A DNA stretch of 64,000 bases, from assembly GCA_002344355.1 (NCBI GenBank), contig DDTN01000015.1, forward strand, positions 70,636 through 134,635. The letters run 5' to 3'. A program made the position numbers and the translations under genes. Below, one piece after another: positions 34,072 to 41,890 of this stretch; positions within the stretch are counted from its first letter, which is position 1, and each line of letters starts with the position of its first letter. The DNA is from Proteobacteria bacterium UBA2363. GTDB taxonomy: Bacteria; Pseudomonadota; Gammaproteobacteria; Xanthomonadales; UBA2363. Under the pieces are notes generated by a model. It saw only the letters and a program-made list of their open reading frames with translations, was not told the DNA's origin and did not search any database.

Positions 34072-34169
34072 CCCGATCCCCGATCCCCGAGTCCCGAGTC
34101 CCGAGTCCCGAGTCCCGAGTCCCGAGTCCCGGGTCCCGAGTCCCGGGTCCCGGGTCCCGGGTCCCGGGT
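34072..34169. repeat. Heptanucleotide tandem array, 14 units
   Basis: Two CCCGATC units, then twelve units of CCCGAGT or CCCGGGT (34086-34169), in perfect 7-bp phase. CCCGAGT fills units 1-6 and 8; CCCGGGT fills 7 and 9-12. The array ends eight bp from the stop codon of the TfoX-C gene. Related 7-mers occur at 37902. Confidence 0.95.
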
Positions 34170-34177
34170 CCAGAAAC

Positions 34178-34573
34178 TCAATCGTCGAAGCGCAGCGGGC
34201 TGGGCTCGTCCTCTTCCGGGGGCGGGCCGTCGTAGTCCTCGCCGGCGATGGTGGTGACCGGGCGCGGCGGACCGCCCCACTTGGGCTTGCCGGCGATGCC
34301 CAGGGACTCCTCGGTGGCGTGCAGCTCGGCGACCAGGGCCTCGCGCTTCTCGGCGCCGAGCTGCTGCCAGTGGCAGTCCTCGAGCGCGCCCGCCAGGGCG
34401 TAGAGGAGGTTCAGGCTGGGCTTGAAGCCGGCCTTCTTGACCTTGAGGAAGGCACCGATGGCGCCGTGCTGCTGGAGTTCCGGCAGGGTGCGGATGCCGA
34501 CCTGGCGCAGCCAGGCCGCCGACTTGCCGCCGACGTTGCGCATCTTGCCGTCGTCGCTCTTCGCATCGCTCAT
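34178..34573 (-). CDS. TfoX C-terminal-domain protein
   Basis: Small cytosolic protein of 131 residues. Residues about 8-90 match the TfoX/Sxy C-terminal (helix-hairpin-helix-like) domain: MRNVGGKSAAWLRQVGIRTL, LQQHGAIGAFLKVKKAGFKPSLNLLYALAGAL. The N-terminal domain of full TfoX competence regulators is absent. The C-terminal 35 residues are Pro- and acid-rich. The ATG overlaps the msrC stop by four bases, so the two are co-transcribed. A link to competence is not supported by this domain alone. Confidence 0.82.
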   Translation of the reverse strand: MSDAKSDDGKMRNVGGKSAAWLRQVGIRTLPELQQHGAIGAFLKVKKAGFKPSLNLLYALAGALEDCHWQQLGAEKREALVAELHATEESLGIAGKPKWGGPPRPVTTIAGEDYDGPPPEEDEPSPLRFDD

Positions 34574-35055
34574 GAGATCGCCTCCATGTAGACCGTGCAC
34601 AGCGCCTCCAGGCCGGCGCGGTCCTCGTCGTCGAAGCGGCCGGGCAGCGGCGAGTCGACGTCGAACACGCCGAGCAGGCTGCCGTCGTCGCGCACCAGGG
34701 GCACCACGATCTCCGAACGCGAGGCGGCGTCGCAGGCGATATGGCCTTCGAAGGCGTGCACGTCGGGCACCACCTGGGTGGCGCCGGTCGCCGCGGCGGT
34801 ACCGCACACGCCCCGGCCGACCGGGATGCGAACGCAGGCCGGCAGGCCCTGGAACGGACCGACCACCAGCTCGCGGCCGTCGTGGAAGTAGAAGCCCGCC
34901 CAGTTCAGGTCGGGCAGGCCATGGAAGACCAGGGCCGCGAAGTTGGCGGCATTGGCGATGCGGTCCGGTTCGCCGGCCAGCAGGCCGCGGGCCTGCTCGA
35001 CCAGGGCGGCGTAGACCTCGGCCTTGCTGCCGGTGGGGACGGTGGCTGTGAACAT
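34570..35055 (-). CDS. msrC: Free methionine-(R)-sulfoxide reductase
   Basis: GAF-domain enzyme of 161 residues that reduces free methionine-(R)-sulfoxide using thioredoxin. The diagnostic region reads WAGFYFHDGRELVVGPFQG, then ACVRIPVGRGVCGTAA and HIACDAASRSEIVVPL, which contain the three conserved cysteines of the fRMsr family. The acidic FDVDSPLPGRFDDEDRAGLE end is also typical. ATG 35055 is preceded by TAGACT at six nt and no Shine-Dalgarno, suggesting a leaderless mRNA. It is followed by the overlapping TfoX-C gene. Confidence 0.94.
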   Translation of the reverse strand: MFTATVPTGSKAEVYAALVEQARGLLAGEPDRIANAANFAALVFHGLPDLNWAGFYFHDGRELVVGPFQGLPACVRIPVGRGVCGTAAATGATQVVPDVHAFEGHIACDAASRSEIVVPLVRDDGSLLGVFDVDSPLPGRFDDEDRAGLEALCTVYMEAIS

Positions 35056-35061
35056 GCGCAC

Positions 35062-35067
35062 AGTCTA
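35062..35067 (-). promoter_or_regulatory. Leaderless-type -10 box of msrC
   Basis: TAGACT on the minus strand, six nt (GTGCGC) before the ATG at 35055. An in-frame GTG lies in that spacer. Confidence 0.5.
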
Positions 35068-35173
35068 GCCGGGCCGACGTACGCGGTCAGTCGCCGGCGC
35101 GCCGGCGCGGCGCCCCTTCCCGCCCGGCGACCTCCCGGGCGATGATGGCCGGGGCCGTTTCCGGGAATCCCCC

Positions 35174-35917
35174 ATGCGCCACCGCCACGCCGATGCCGAC
35201 GCCGACGTCCTGCCCGATGGCTTCCGCCACCGCGGCCGCGAGATGACCCGCCTGGAGGCCTTCGTGGACGCCGCCTTCGCCTTCGCGGTCACCCTGCTGG
35301 TGATCTCGATCGACGCCATCCCGGACAGCATCGACGGCCTGGTCGACGCCCTGAAGGGCATCCCGGCGTTCGCCACCAGTTTCGCCATGGTCGCCCTGTT
35401 CTGGTCGGCGCATGCCCGCTGGAGCCGGCGCTACGGGTTGGACGACGCCACCACCACCGTGCTCAGCCTGGTGCTGGTGTTCCTGGTGCTGATCTATGTG
35501 TATCCGTTGAAGCTACTGTTCGGTTCGTTCTTCGCCAGCATCACCGGCGGCTGGCTGCCCTGGCCGCTGGCGCGGATCTCGAGCTACGACGACATCCGTT
35601 TCATGTTCGCGGTCTACGCGCTGGCGTTCGCGACCCTGTCGCTGGTGCTGATGGCCCTGTATGGCCACGCCTGGCGGCGCCGCGCGCTGCTCGGGCTGTC
35701 GATCGACGAACAGGCCCTGACCGCCGGGCACGTCGCCATCTTCGCGTTGTTCGTCGCCGTCGGCCTGCTCTCGCTGCTGGCCAGCGCGCTGGTTCCCGAG
35801 CGGCCCTCGCACTGGCTGGGCTCGTTGCCGGGCTGGCTGTATTTCCTGCTGTTCCTGACCGGCCCTGCCGAAGCCTGGGCACGGCGGCGGGTGCTGAGGC
35901 GGGCCGGCCTGCCGTGA
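35174..35917 (+). CDS. TMEM175-family (DUF1211) membrane channel-like protein
   Basis: Inner-membrane protein of 247 residues with six predicted helices, resembling bacterial TMEM175 potassium channels. The signature in helix 1 reads RLEAFVDAAFAFAVTLLVI; the usual R-x-x-x-F-S-D motif has Val instead of Ser here. Helix 2-3 contains ATSFAMVALFWSAHARWSRRYG. ATG 35174 was chosen because the charged pre-helix DGFRHRGREMTRLEAF is typical; the ATG at 35243 is an alternative. The stop overlaps the bioD GTG (GTGA). Ion selectivity is inferred from the family only. Confidence 0.82.
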   Translation: MRHRHADADADVLPDGFRHRGREMTRLEAFVDAAFAFAVTLLVISIDAIPDSIDGLVDALKGIPAFATSFAMVALFWSAHARWSRRYGLDDATTTVLSLVLVFLVLIYVYPLKLLFGSFFASITGGWLPWPLARISSYDDIRFMFAVYALAFATLSLVLMALYGHAWRRRALLGLSIDEQALTAGHVAIFALFVAVGLLSLLASALVPERPSHWLGSLPGWLYFLLFLTGPAEAWARRRVLRRAGLP

Positions 35918-36633
35918 GCCGGGGGCTGTTCGTCACCGGCACCGATACCGGCATCGGCAAGACCGTGGTCACCGCCGCCCTGGTGCGCGCGCTGCGCGCC
36001 CGGGGCGCGGCCGCCGGTGCGATGAAGCCGGTCGCCAGCGGCTGCGAGGCCGGCCCCGACGGCCTGCGCAACGACGACGCGCTGGCGCTGCTGGCCGCCT
36101 CCGGCCTCGGCCCGGACGAATACGACCTGGTCAATCCCCTGGCCCTGGCGGCACCGGCCTCGCCGCACATCGCCGCGGCGCGCGAGCGGCGCCGGGTCGC
36201 GCTGGCGCCGTTGCTGGCCGCCCATGCCGGCCTGGCCAGGCGCTTCGACCCGCTGCTGGTCGAGGGTGTCGGTGGCTGGATGGTGCCGCTGGCGGGTCCC
36301 GAACAACGCGACGGCGGCGGGTCCGGATGGCTGCTTCAGGCCGACCTGGTGCGCGCGCTGGGCCTGCCGGTGCTGCTGGTGGTCGGCCTTCGCCTGGGCG
36401 GCATCAGCCACGCCCTGATCACCGCCCGCGCCGTGCAGTCGGACGGTTTCACGCTGCTAGGCTGGATCGCCAACCACCTGGCGCCGGACTGGGACCAGGC
36501 CCGCGAGATGCTGGCCACGCTCGAGACCCTGCTTCCCGCACCGCTGCTGGGCAGCGTGGCGCACGGTGGCCAGCCCTCGCCCGGTCTTTCGGTGAGGCTG
36601 CTGGCAGCCCTGCGGACGCCCCGATCCGGCTAA
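35914..36633 (+). CDS. bioD: ATP-dependent dethiobiotin synthetase
   Basis: BioD closes the ureido ring of dethiobiotin from 7,8-diaminopelargonate, CO2 and ATP. It has 239 residues, normal length. The P-loop is GLFVTGTDTGIGKTVVTAAL, the substrate lysine lies in GAMKPVASGCE, and the VEGVGGWMVPL strand-loop carries the conserved E-G-x-G-G. The start is the GTG at 35914 overlapping the stop of the TMEM175-type gene. The rest of the biotin operon is not present in this window. Confidence 0.95.
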   Translation: MSRGLFVTGTDTGIGKTVVTAALVRALRARGAAAGAMKPVASGCEAGPDGLRNDDALALLAASGLGPDEYDLVNPLALAAPASPHIAAARERRRVALAPLLAAHAGLARRFDPLLVEGVGGWMVPLAGPEQRDGGGSGWLLQADLVRALGLPVLLVVGLRLGGISHALITARAVQSDGFTLLGWIANHLAPDWDQAREMLATLETLLPAPLLGSVAHGGQPSPGLSVRLLAALRTPRSG

Positions 36634-36734
36634 CCTCACCCTGCCGCACCCCGTTGCAGGACCATTGGGGAAGCGCAGGGCACCCTGACCGCAGTCCCGT
36701 CCCATCCCCCCCCGCGCCCCGGAGTCACCAGACC

Positions 36735-37070
36735 ATGCCCACCTACCTGCTCACCCTGCCCGATGCCGAGAAGGCGCGCGCGCACGGCTCGGCGTTCGCC
36801 TTCACCAGCGCCAGCCCGGACGGCCTCGCCGCCGAGCTGGAGCATGCCCTGCGCGGCGATGCCCTGTTCCAGCGCTGGCTGGCCACCCAGGACGACCCCG
36901 ACGCGGTACCGCCCGCCTATGCCCAGGTCGACCCGGGCGCCACGGTGACCGGCAACCAGCGCGACCTGAAGGTGTTGCTCGAGGCACGCACCGCGCTGCC
37001 CGCCGAGGTCCTGCGCCACCGCCTGAACCTGCTGGCGGGGCACCACTGGACGCTCAACGACGTCCGCTGA
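36735..37070 (+). CDS. Small cytosolic protein of unknown function
   Basis: Protein of 111 residues, not recognised. It has no signal peptide or membrane helix; composition is balanced, starting PTYLLTLPDAEKARAHGSAF and ending LLAGHHWTLNDVR. A GGAG lies eleven bases before the ATG. It has normal local codon use and lies 101 bp after bioD, so a separate gene is likely. No function can be given. Confidence 0.6.
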   Translation: MPTYLLTLPDAEKARAHGSAFAFTSASPDGLAAELEHALRGDALFQRWLATQDDPDAVPPAYAQVDPGATVTGNQRDLKVLLEARTALPAEVLRHRLNLLAGHHWTLNDVR

Positions 37071-37116
37071 CGGCGGTTCGTCCGGGCGCGGACATCGCCT
37101 GGGGGAGTGGTACGGC

Positions 37117-37140
37117 TGCGGCCATTGGAGAGCGGCCGCA
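37117..37140. terminator. Hairpin in the convergent gap after the 111-residue protein gene
   Basis: TGCGGCC and GGCCGCA pair across a 10-nt loop, between the stops at 37070 and 37258. No U-tract. Confidence 0.35.
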
Positions 37141-37257
37141 CCTGCCGGGCCCGGGACGCCGGAGGGGGAGCGGTGGCGGTCGCGATGGCCCCGACCGTGC
37201 CACCGCTTTGCCGATCGGTCGCCTTGCGCGCGCCCGCGCCCGGACCCGCGGAAGCGA

Positions 37258-37845
37258 TCAGTCCCGCCAGCCCCAGGGCGGCGGCGGCGCCTCGACCGGT
37301 CGGCCCAGGTCGAAATCGACCTGGAAGCCGCGCTCGGTGCCGACCCGGTTCGCCGCGTACACCAGGCGTTCGCCGGGATGGATCTCGACCAGCCAGACGC
37401 TGCGCAGGCCGCTGCCGGGGATCGCCGCGCGGGTGCGGTCGTCGGCCGGGAACATCTGGGTGTCGGCGCTGCCGGCGTTGACCGTGTAGCCGCCGTACCG
37501 GGTGACCGCATCCGGCGTGCCGTCCTCGTGCCGGTGGTCGTGGCGCAGTTCGATGCGCCCGCCCTCGCGCCGGAACACCCAGGTCCGCGAGCGGTCGTCG
37601 TCGATCACCAGGGGAACGCGCACCTGCTGCGCGGAGCAGTCGCGCACGTGCATCACCGCGCGGCGGCCGCGGAAGGTCGTGTCGTCGTCGGGAGCGCGCA
37701 CCAGGCGGCCCTCGAACGCCTGGCCACAGAGCGCCTGCAGGCGGTCCCACCAGGCCTGCTGGGGAGAACCCCCGTCCGCGCCGCCGGCCGGTCGGCCGGC
37801 GACCGCCAGGAACAGCGCAACGGCAGCAACCAGGGTCCTCGACAT
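37258..37845 (-). CDS. Secreted protein of unknown function
   Basis: Predicted periplasmic protein of 195 residues with signal peptide (MSRTLVAAVALFLAVAGRPA, cleavage near GGA). The mature part has WWDRLQALCGQAFEGRLVRAP and MHVRDCSAQQVRVPL, with two Cys that could pair, and HDHRHEDGTPDAVTRYGGYTV. Several bacterial secreted proteins have this C-G-x-A-F-x-G and H-x-H-x-x-D layout, but I cannot name the family. A TATGCT -10 box lies 29 nt upstream and GAGG precedes the ATG. It does not carry the DGFE-type tail. Confidence 0.65.
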   Translation of the reverse strand: MSRTLVAAVALFLAVAGRPAGGADGGSPQQAWWDRLQALCGQAFEGRLVRAPDDDTTFRGRRAVMHVRDCSAQQVRVPLVIDDDRSRTWVFRREGGRIELRHDHRHEDGTPDAVTRYGGYTVNAGSADTQMFPADDRTRAAIPGSGLRSVWLVEIHPGERLVYAANRVGTERGFQVDFDLGRPVEAPPPPWGWRD

Positions 37846-37874
37846 CGGTGCCTCTTCATCGGTCGACCCGGCCA

Positions 37875-37880
37875 AGCATA
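37875..37880 (-). promoter_or_regulatory. Candidate -10 box of the 195-residue secreted protein
   Basis: TATGCT on the minus strand, 29 nt before the ATG at 37845. The same hexamer is used in the leaderless position at the Mpo1-like gene. Confidence 0.4.
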
Positions 37881-37901
37881 GCCCCGGCCGCGCCCGTATC
37901 G

Positions 37902-37936
37902 CCGGGGACCGGGGACCGGGGACCGGGGACCGGGTC
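37902..37936. repeat. Heptanucleotide tandem array, five units
   Basis: Four perfect CCGGGGA units and a fifth CCGGGTC, with degenerate copies in the next 95 bp, including GGGGATC. Read as GGGACCG it differs by one base from the reverse complement (GGGACCC) of half the units at 34086-34169, so the arrays look related. Confidence 0.9.
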
Positions 37937-38154
37937 AAGCGTGAGGGGATCGGGGCTCGCCGTGGTGGCCGCGGCGTGTGGGCAAGGTTCCTGGTCCGGG
38001 ACGGGGACCGGGGAACGGACCCGGGTCCGGCGCGCGGCCGGCGGGCGACAGCGCTCCGGACACCGGGACGATGCGCGGGTCGGGATCCGCACCCCTGATG
38101 ATTTCCGCGCAGCGTCGCTGCCGCCCCGCGCGAAGGCGAACCTGGTCCCGTGCC

Positions 38155-40902
38155 TCAGCCGGTGTTCTGGACGCCCGCCGCGATGCCGTTGACGGTGGTG
38201 ACCAGGGCGTGGAACAGCGCGTCGTCGCCGCGGCCCCCCTCGCGCCAGCGGCGCAGCAGCTCGACCTGCAGCAGGCTGATCGGGTCGACATAGGGATTGC
38301 GCAGGCGGATCGACAGGCGCAGGCGGCGGTCGCCGGCGAGCAGCTCGTCGGCCGCCTTGATCGCCAGCACCTGGGCGCGGGTGCGCTCGAACTCGTGGGC
38401 GATGCCGGGGAACAGCGCCTGGTGCAGCGGCCCGGCCAGCCGCGAGTAGCGCTCGAAGATGGCCAGGTCGGACTTGGCCAGGACCATCTCGACGTCGTCG
38501 ATGAAGGTCTGGAAGAACGGCCAGTCGCGCGCCATCGCCCGGACGTCGTCCAGGCCGAAGCGGGCGACCGCGTGGGCCAGGCCGCTGCCGACGCCGTACC
38601 AGGCGGTGAGGCCGGCGCGGTTCTGCGACCAGGCGAACACCCAGGGGATGGCGCGCAGCGATTCCACGCCGGCCGGACGGCCATCGCCGCCGGGGCGCTT
38701 GGACGGCCGCGAGCCGATGCGCAGGCGCTCGATCACGTCGATCGGCGTGGCGGCGCGGAAGTAGGCGGGAAAATCCGGGTGCTCGTGGACCAGCCCGCGG
38801 TAGGCGGCCCGGGCGTTGCCGGCCAGGTCTTCCATCACCGTGCGCCAGTGCGCCTCGCGCGGCTCCGCCGGCCGCGGTCGCAGGCTGGCGCGCAGCACGG
38901 CGCCGGTGGTCTGCTCGAGCGTGCGCAGGGCCAGCGCCCGGATGCCGTACTTGCGATGGATCACCTCGCCCTGTTCGGTGACCCGCAGCGCGCCGTCCAC
39001 CGAACCGCGCGGCGCGGCGATCACCGCCCGCTCGGTCTTGCCGCCGCCACGGCTGATCGAGCCGCCCCGGCCGTGGAAGAACTCGACGTGGACGCCCTGC
39101 GCCCGGCCCAGCTCCGACAGCTCCACCTGGGCGCGCTGCAGGGCCCAGCGGGCGGCGGCCAGGCCGCCGTCCTTGGCGCTGTCGGAATAGCCCAGCATCA
39201 CCATCTGGCGGCGCCCACGGGAACCGAGGTGGGCGCGGTAGGCGGGATCGGCGAGCAGGGCCTGGAGCACCGCCGGGGCGCCGGCGAGGTCGTGCACGGT
39301 CTCGAACAGCGGCGCGACGTCGAGCGGCACCGCGCCCTGCTCGTCGACGCAGCCGGCGGCGCGGGCCAGGGCCAGCACGGCCAGGGCATCGGCCGCGCAG
39401 CGGCTCATGCTGATGATGTAGGGGCCGACCGCCGCCTCGCCGTAGCGGACCCGGGCCTGTGCCAGGGTCCGGAATACCGCCAGGCTGGAACGCGCGGCCG
39501 GCGGTCCTTCGCCGGGCAGCGCGACCGCCGTGTCCGCCAGCAGCGGCGCCAGGGAACGGGCCCGGTCGCCGGCGCCGCGCGCCGGCCACTGCGGATCGCC
39601 GAGCAGGGCCGCGACCGCCTCGGCGTGCACGCCCGAGTCCTGGCGGACATCGAGCCCGGCCAGGTGGAAGCCGAAGGTCTGCACCTTGCGCTGCATCCGC
39701 CGCACCGCGAACAGGCCGGCGTGTTCGCCGCGGTTGCCCGCCAGGCTGGCCGCGACCAGCCCGAGGTCGTCGAGCAGGGCGCGCGGACCGGGGTAGCCGG
39801 ACTCGCCGTCGCGCGCGGTCTCCGACAGGCGCGCGGCCATCAGGCCGAGCAGTTGCCGGTAGGGCATGTCGGCATGGCGCGGCCGCAGCCGGGCCGCGGC
39901 TTCCGGCAGCATTTCCCGGTAGCGCGCCAGGCGCGCCAGCACCGCGTCGTCGATGCCGATCCGCGAGGGCGTCTGGCTCAGCAGCTCGCCGAGATGGCGC
40001 AGGTCGTGGCGGTAGGCCTCGAGCACCAGCGCCCGCTGCACGCCCAGGGCGCCGGCGATGGTGCTGGCGCCGACGTTCGGGTTGCCGTCCATGTCGCCGC
40101 CCACCCAGGTGCCGAAGCGCAGCACCGGCGGCACCGGCGGCAAGGTGCCCCAGGCCTGCACGATGGCGTCCTCCAGCACCTCGTAGAACACCGGCACCAC
40201 CCGGTACAGCACCTCGGTCAGGTAGAAGCTGACGTGCTCGAACTCGTCGCTGACCCGCGGCTTCTCGGGCGCGGCGTCGGCGGTCTGCCAGGCGCTGGTC
40301 AGGGCCATGCGCATGCGCGCCTCGTCGGTGCGGCGCTCGTCCGGGGTGCGGCCGCCATCGATGTCGCCGACCAGGCAGCCGACCACGGTGCGCTCCTTCT
40401 CGAGCAGGGCGCGCCGCACCGCCTCGGTCGGGTGCGCGGTGAACACCGGTTCGATGCGCAGCCTGGGCAGCAGTTCGCCCAGCTCGTCGAGGCCGACCCC
40501 GGCGTCCCTGAGCGCAAGCATCACCGCATGCAGGCCGCCGGGCTGCGGCGCCGCGCCGGCACGCTGGTAGTCGCGGCGCCGGCGGATCCGGTGCACGCGC
40601 TCGGCGAGGTTGGCGGCCTGGAAGAAGGCCGCGAAGGCGCGCACCGTGGGCTCCACCCGGTCGTCGGGCACCTTCGCCAGCAGCGCGCCCAGCTCGTCGA
40701 CCGGCGCATCGGCCTCGCGGCGCCGGATCGACGCCTGCCGGATCGCCTCGATCGCGTCCAGGAAGGCGACGTCGATCTGGTCGGCCAGCACTTCGCCGAC
40801 CAGGGCGCCCAGGCGCCGGACGTCGCCGCGCAGGGGCCCGTCGGAAGCGACGAAATCGCTGGCGCGGGCCGCCTCGAAGGCGTCTTCGGATCGCTTGTCC
40901 AT
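38155..40902 (-). CDS. ppc: Phosphoenolpyruvate carboxylase
   Basis: PEP carboxylase of 915 residues, which replenishes oxaloacetate from PEP and bicarbonate. Catalytic motifs are complete: VFTAHPTEAVRR (His), GYSDSAKDGGLAAARW (Lys) and VEFFHGRGGSISRGGG. It ends GVQNTG, the invariant NTG terminus. The ATG at 40902 is preceded by TAGGCT at six nt and no Shine-Dalgarno, suggesting a leaderless transcript. No adjacent gene overlaps it. Confidence 0.97.
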   Translation of the reverse strand: MDKRSEDAFEAARASDFVASDGPLRGDVRRLGALVGEVLADQIDVAFLDAIEAIRQASIRRREADAPVDELGALLAKVPDDRVEPTVRAFAAFFQAANLAERVHRIRRRRDYQRAGAAPQPGGLHAVMLALRDAGVGLDELGELLPRLRIEPVFTAHPTEAVRRALLEKERTVVGCLVGDIDGGRTPDERRTDEARMRMALTSAWQTADAAPEKPRVSDEFEHVSFYLTEVLYRVVPVFYEVLEDAIVQAWGTLPPVPPVLRFGTWVGGDMDGNPNVGASTIAGALGVQRALVLEAYRHDLRHLGELLSQTPSRIGIDDAVLARLARYREMLPEAAARLRPRHADMPYRQLLGLMAARLSETARDGESGYPGPRALLDDLGLVAASLAGNRGEHAGLFAVRRMQRKVQTFGFHLAGLDVRQDSGVHAEAVAALLGDPQWPARGAGDRARSLAPLLADTAVALPGEGPPAARSSLAVFRTLAQARVRYGEAAVGPYIISMSRCAADALAVLALARAAGCVDEQGAVPLDVAPLFETVHDLAGAPAVLQALLADPAYRAHLGSRGRRQMVMLGYSDSAKDGGLAAARWALQRAQVELSELGRAQGVHVEFFHGRGGSISRGGGKTERAVIAAPRGSVDGALRVTEQGEVIHRKYGIRALALRTLEQTTGAVLRASLRPRPAEPREAHWRTVMEDLAGNARAAYRGLVHEHPDFPAYFRAATPIDVIERLRIGSRPSKRPGGDGRPAGVESLRAIPWVFAWSQNRAGLTAWYGVGSGLAHAVARFGLDDVRAMARDWPFFQTFIDDVEMVLAKSDLAIFERYSRLAGPLHQALFPGIAHEFERTRAQVLAIKAADELLAGDRRLRLSIRLRNPYVDPISLLQVELLRRWREGGRGDDALFHALVTTVNGIAAGVQNTG

Positions 40903-40908
40903 CGGCGC

Positions 40909-40914
40909 AGCCTA
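40909..40914 (-). promoter_or_regulatory. Leaderless-type -10 box of ppc
   Basis: TAGGCT on the minus strand, six nt (GCGCCG) before the ppc ATG. Confidence 0.5.
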
Positions 40915-41089
40915 CATCGCGGGCCTTACGGGCCGGAACGCCCGCCAGCCGCCGCGGGGCCGCATCGGGGGCATGGGGTCCGCCGGGATCCGGTCTGGCG
41001 CCACCGCTGGCGCGGCCTGGCCGCGGCGGCGGCGACCGCGCGCCGGTCGGCTGCCGGCGAGCGCGCGGACCGCTACCGGGCGCGCGGCG

Positions 41090-41761
41090 TCAGTGCCTCC
41101 TGGAGCCGCCCGGGCGCGCACCATGGACGCTGCCGAGCAGGGCCGGCAGGCCGGCCAGGATCGACATGCGGTCGTCCAGGCTCGGCAGCTCGCCGTCCGG
41201 ATCGCCGATCTCCTGGAGCTGCTCGGCCTCGCACAGGGTCAGCTCCATCGCCTGGTCGAGCAGTTCGGCGACCCGGCTGTCGGCATCCGCCCAGCGGTCC
41301 CAGCCGTCCTCGTCGAGGCCGACCCCGGCCATGAAGCCGATCCCCCAGCCCAGGCCGGCGGGAAAGTCCGCCGGCAGCGCCGCCATCGGATCGTCGTCCT
41401 CGTCGAGGTCGTCGATGTCGATGTCCTCGGGGAAGGCGATCAGCGGCATCTGCCGCTCCAGGCTGGCCGGGTCGTCGGGGTCGCCGGTCTCGGCCAGGCG
41501 CTGCGCGATGCGCACCTGGAAGCGGGCCAGCAGGCCGGTGAACACCGCCTCGTCGCCGCCCTGCCAGGCCGGTGCCCGGCCCATCACCTCGTCGACCTGG
41601 CTGGCCAGGTCGACCGGCGCGGGCGCCAGCGCCAGGGCGCAGGCGAAGCCGTCCAGCATCTCCAGGTCCATGCGCTCGTCGTCGTCGCCGTAGGTCTCGA
41701 GCAGCTGGTCGAGCTGCTGCAGCTCTTCGTCCTGCAGGGCGCTCACTTCGGGCTGGTTCAT
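41090..41761 (-). CDS. UPF0149/YecA-family protein (copy 2)
   Basis: Acidic helical protein of 223 residues of the UPF0149/YecA family: LDQLLETYGDDDERMDLEML, DGFACALALAPAPV and GLGWGIGFMAGVGLDEDGWD are diagnostic. A long Asp/Glu stretch near residue 115 (EDIDIDDLDEDDDPM) links the two halves. The usual C-terminal Cys cluster is missing. The start at 41761 has GGAGAG upstream. It lies 129 bp downstream of gshA on the same strand, and diverges considerably in sequence from copy 1 at 23236. Function is unknown. Confidence 0.82.
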   Translation of the reverse strand: MNQPEVSALQDEELQQLDQLLETYGDDDERMDLEMLDGFACALALAPAPVDLASQVDEVMGRAPAWQGGDEAVFTGLLARFQVRIAQRLAETGDPDDPASLERQMPLIAFPEDIDIDDLDEDDDPMAALPADFPAGLGWGIGFMAGVGLDEDGWDRWADADSRVAELLDQAMELTLCEAEQLQEIGDPDGELPSLDDRMSILAGLPALLGSVHGARPGGSRRH

Positions 41762-41890
41762 CTCGGGACTCTCCGGATTCGGGCGGATCGGTGGCGGGCG
41801 ACGGCGCGACGGCGGTCCACGACGGCCGTGGCGTCGCCCCGGGGATTCTGGCACAGCGCGTCCACCGGCCCCGGCCGGCACGCGCCGGCC

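Larger units (their letters stand above)
37846..38154. other. Intergenic region with heptamer repeats between secreted-protein gene and ppc end
   Basis: 309 bp without a gene. It holds the -10 box TATGCT (37875-37880), the CCGGGGA array (37902-37936) and further degenerate GGGACNG/GGGGATC heptamers to about 38030. Nothing else is recognisable. Confidence 0.5.

Noticed and set aside
34072..34169. CRISPR-like array
   Set aside because: Units are 7 bp without spacers of constant length; it is a simple tandem array and no cas gene is present.
34178..34573. Full competence regulator TfoX
   Set aside because: Only the C-terminal domain is present; the N-terminal domain that defines Sxy/TfoX is missing.
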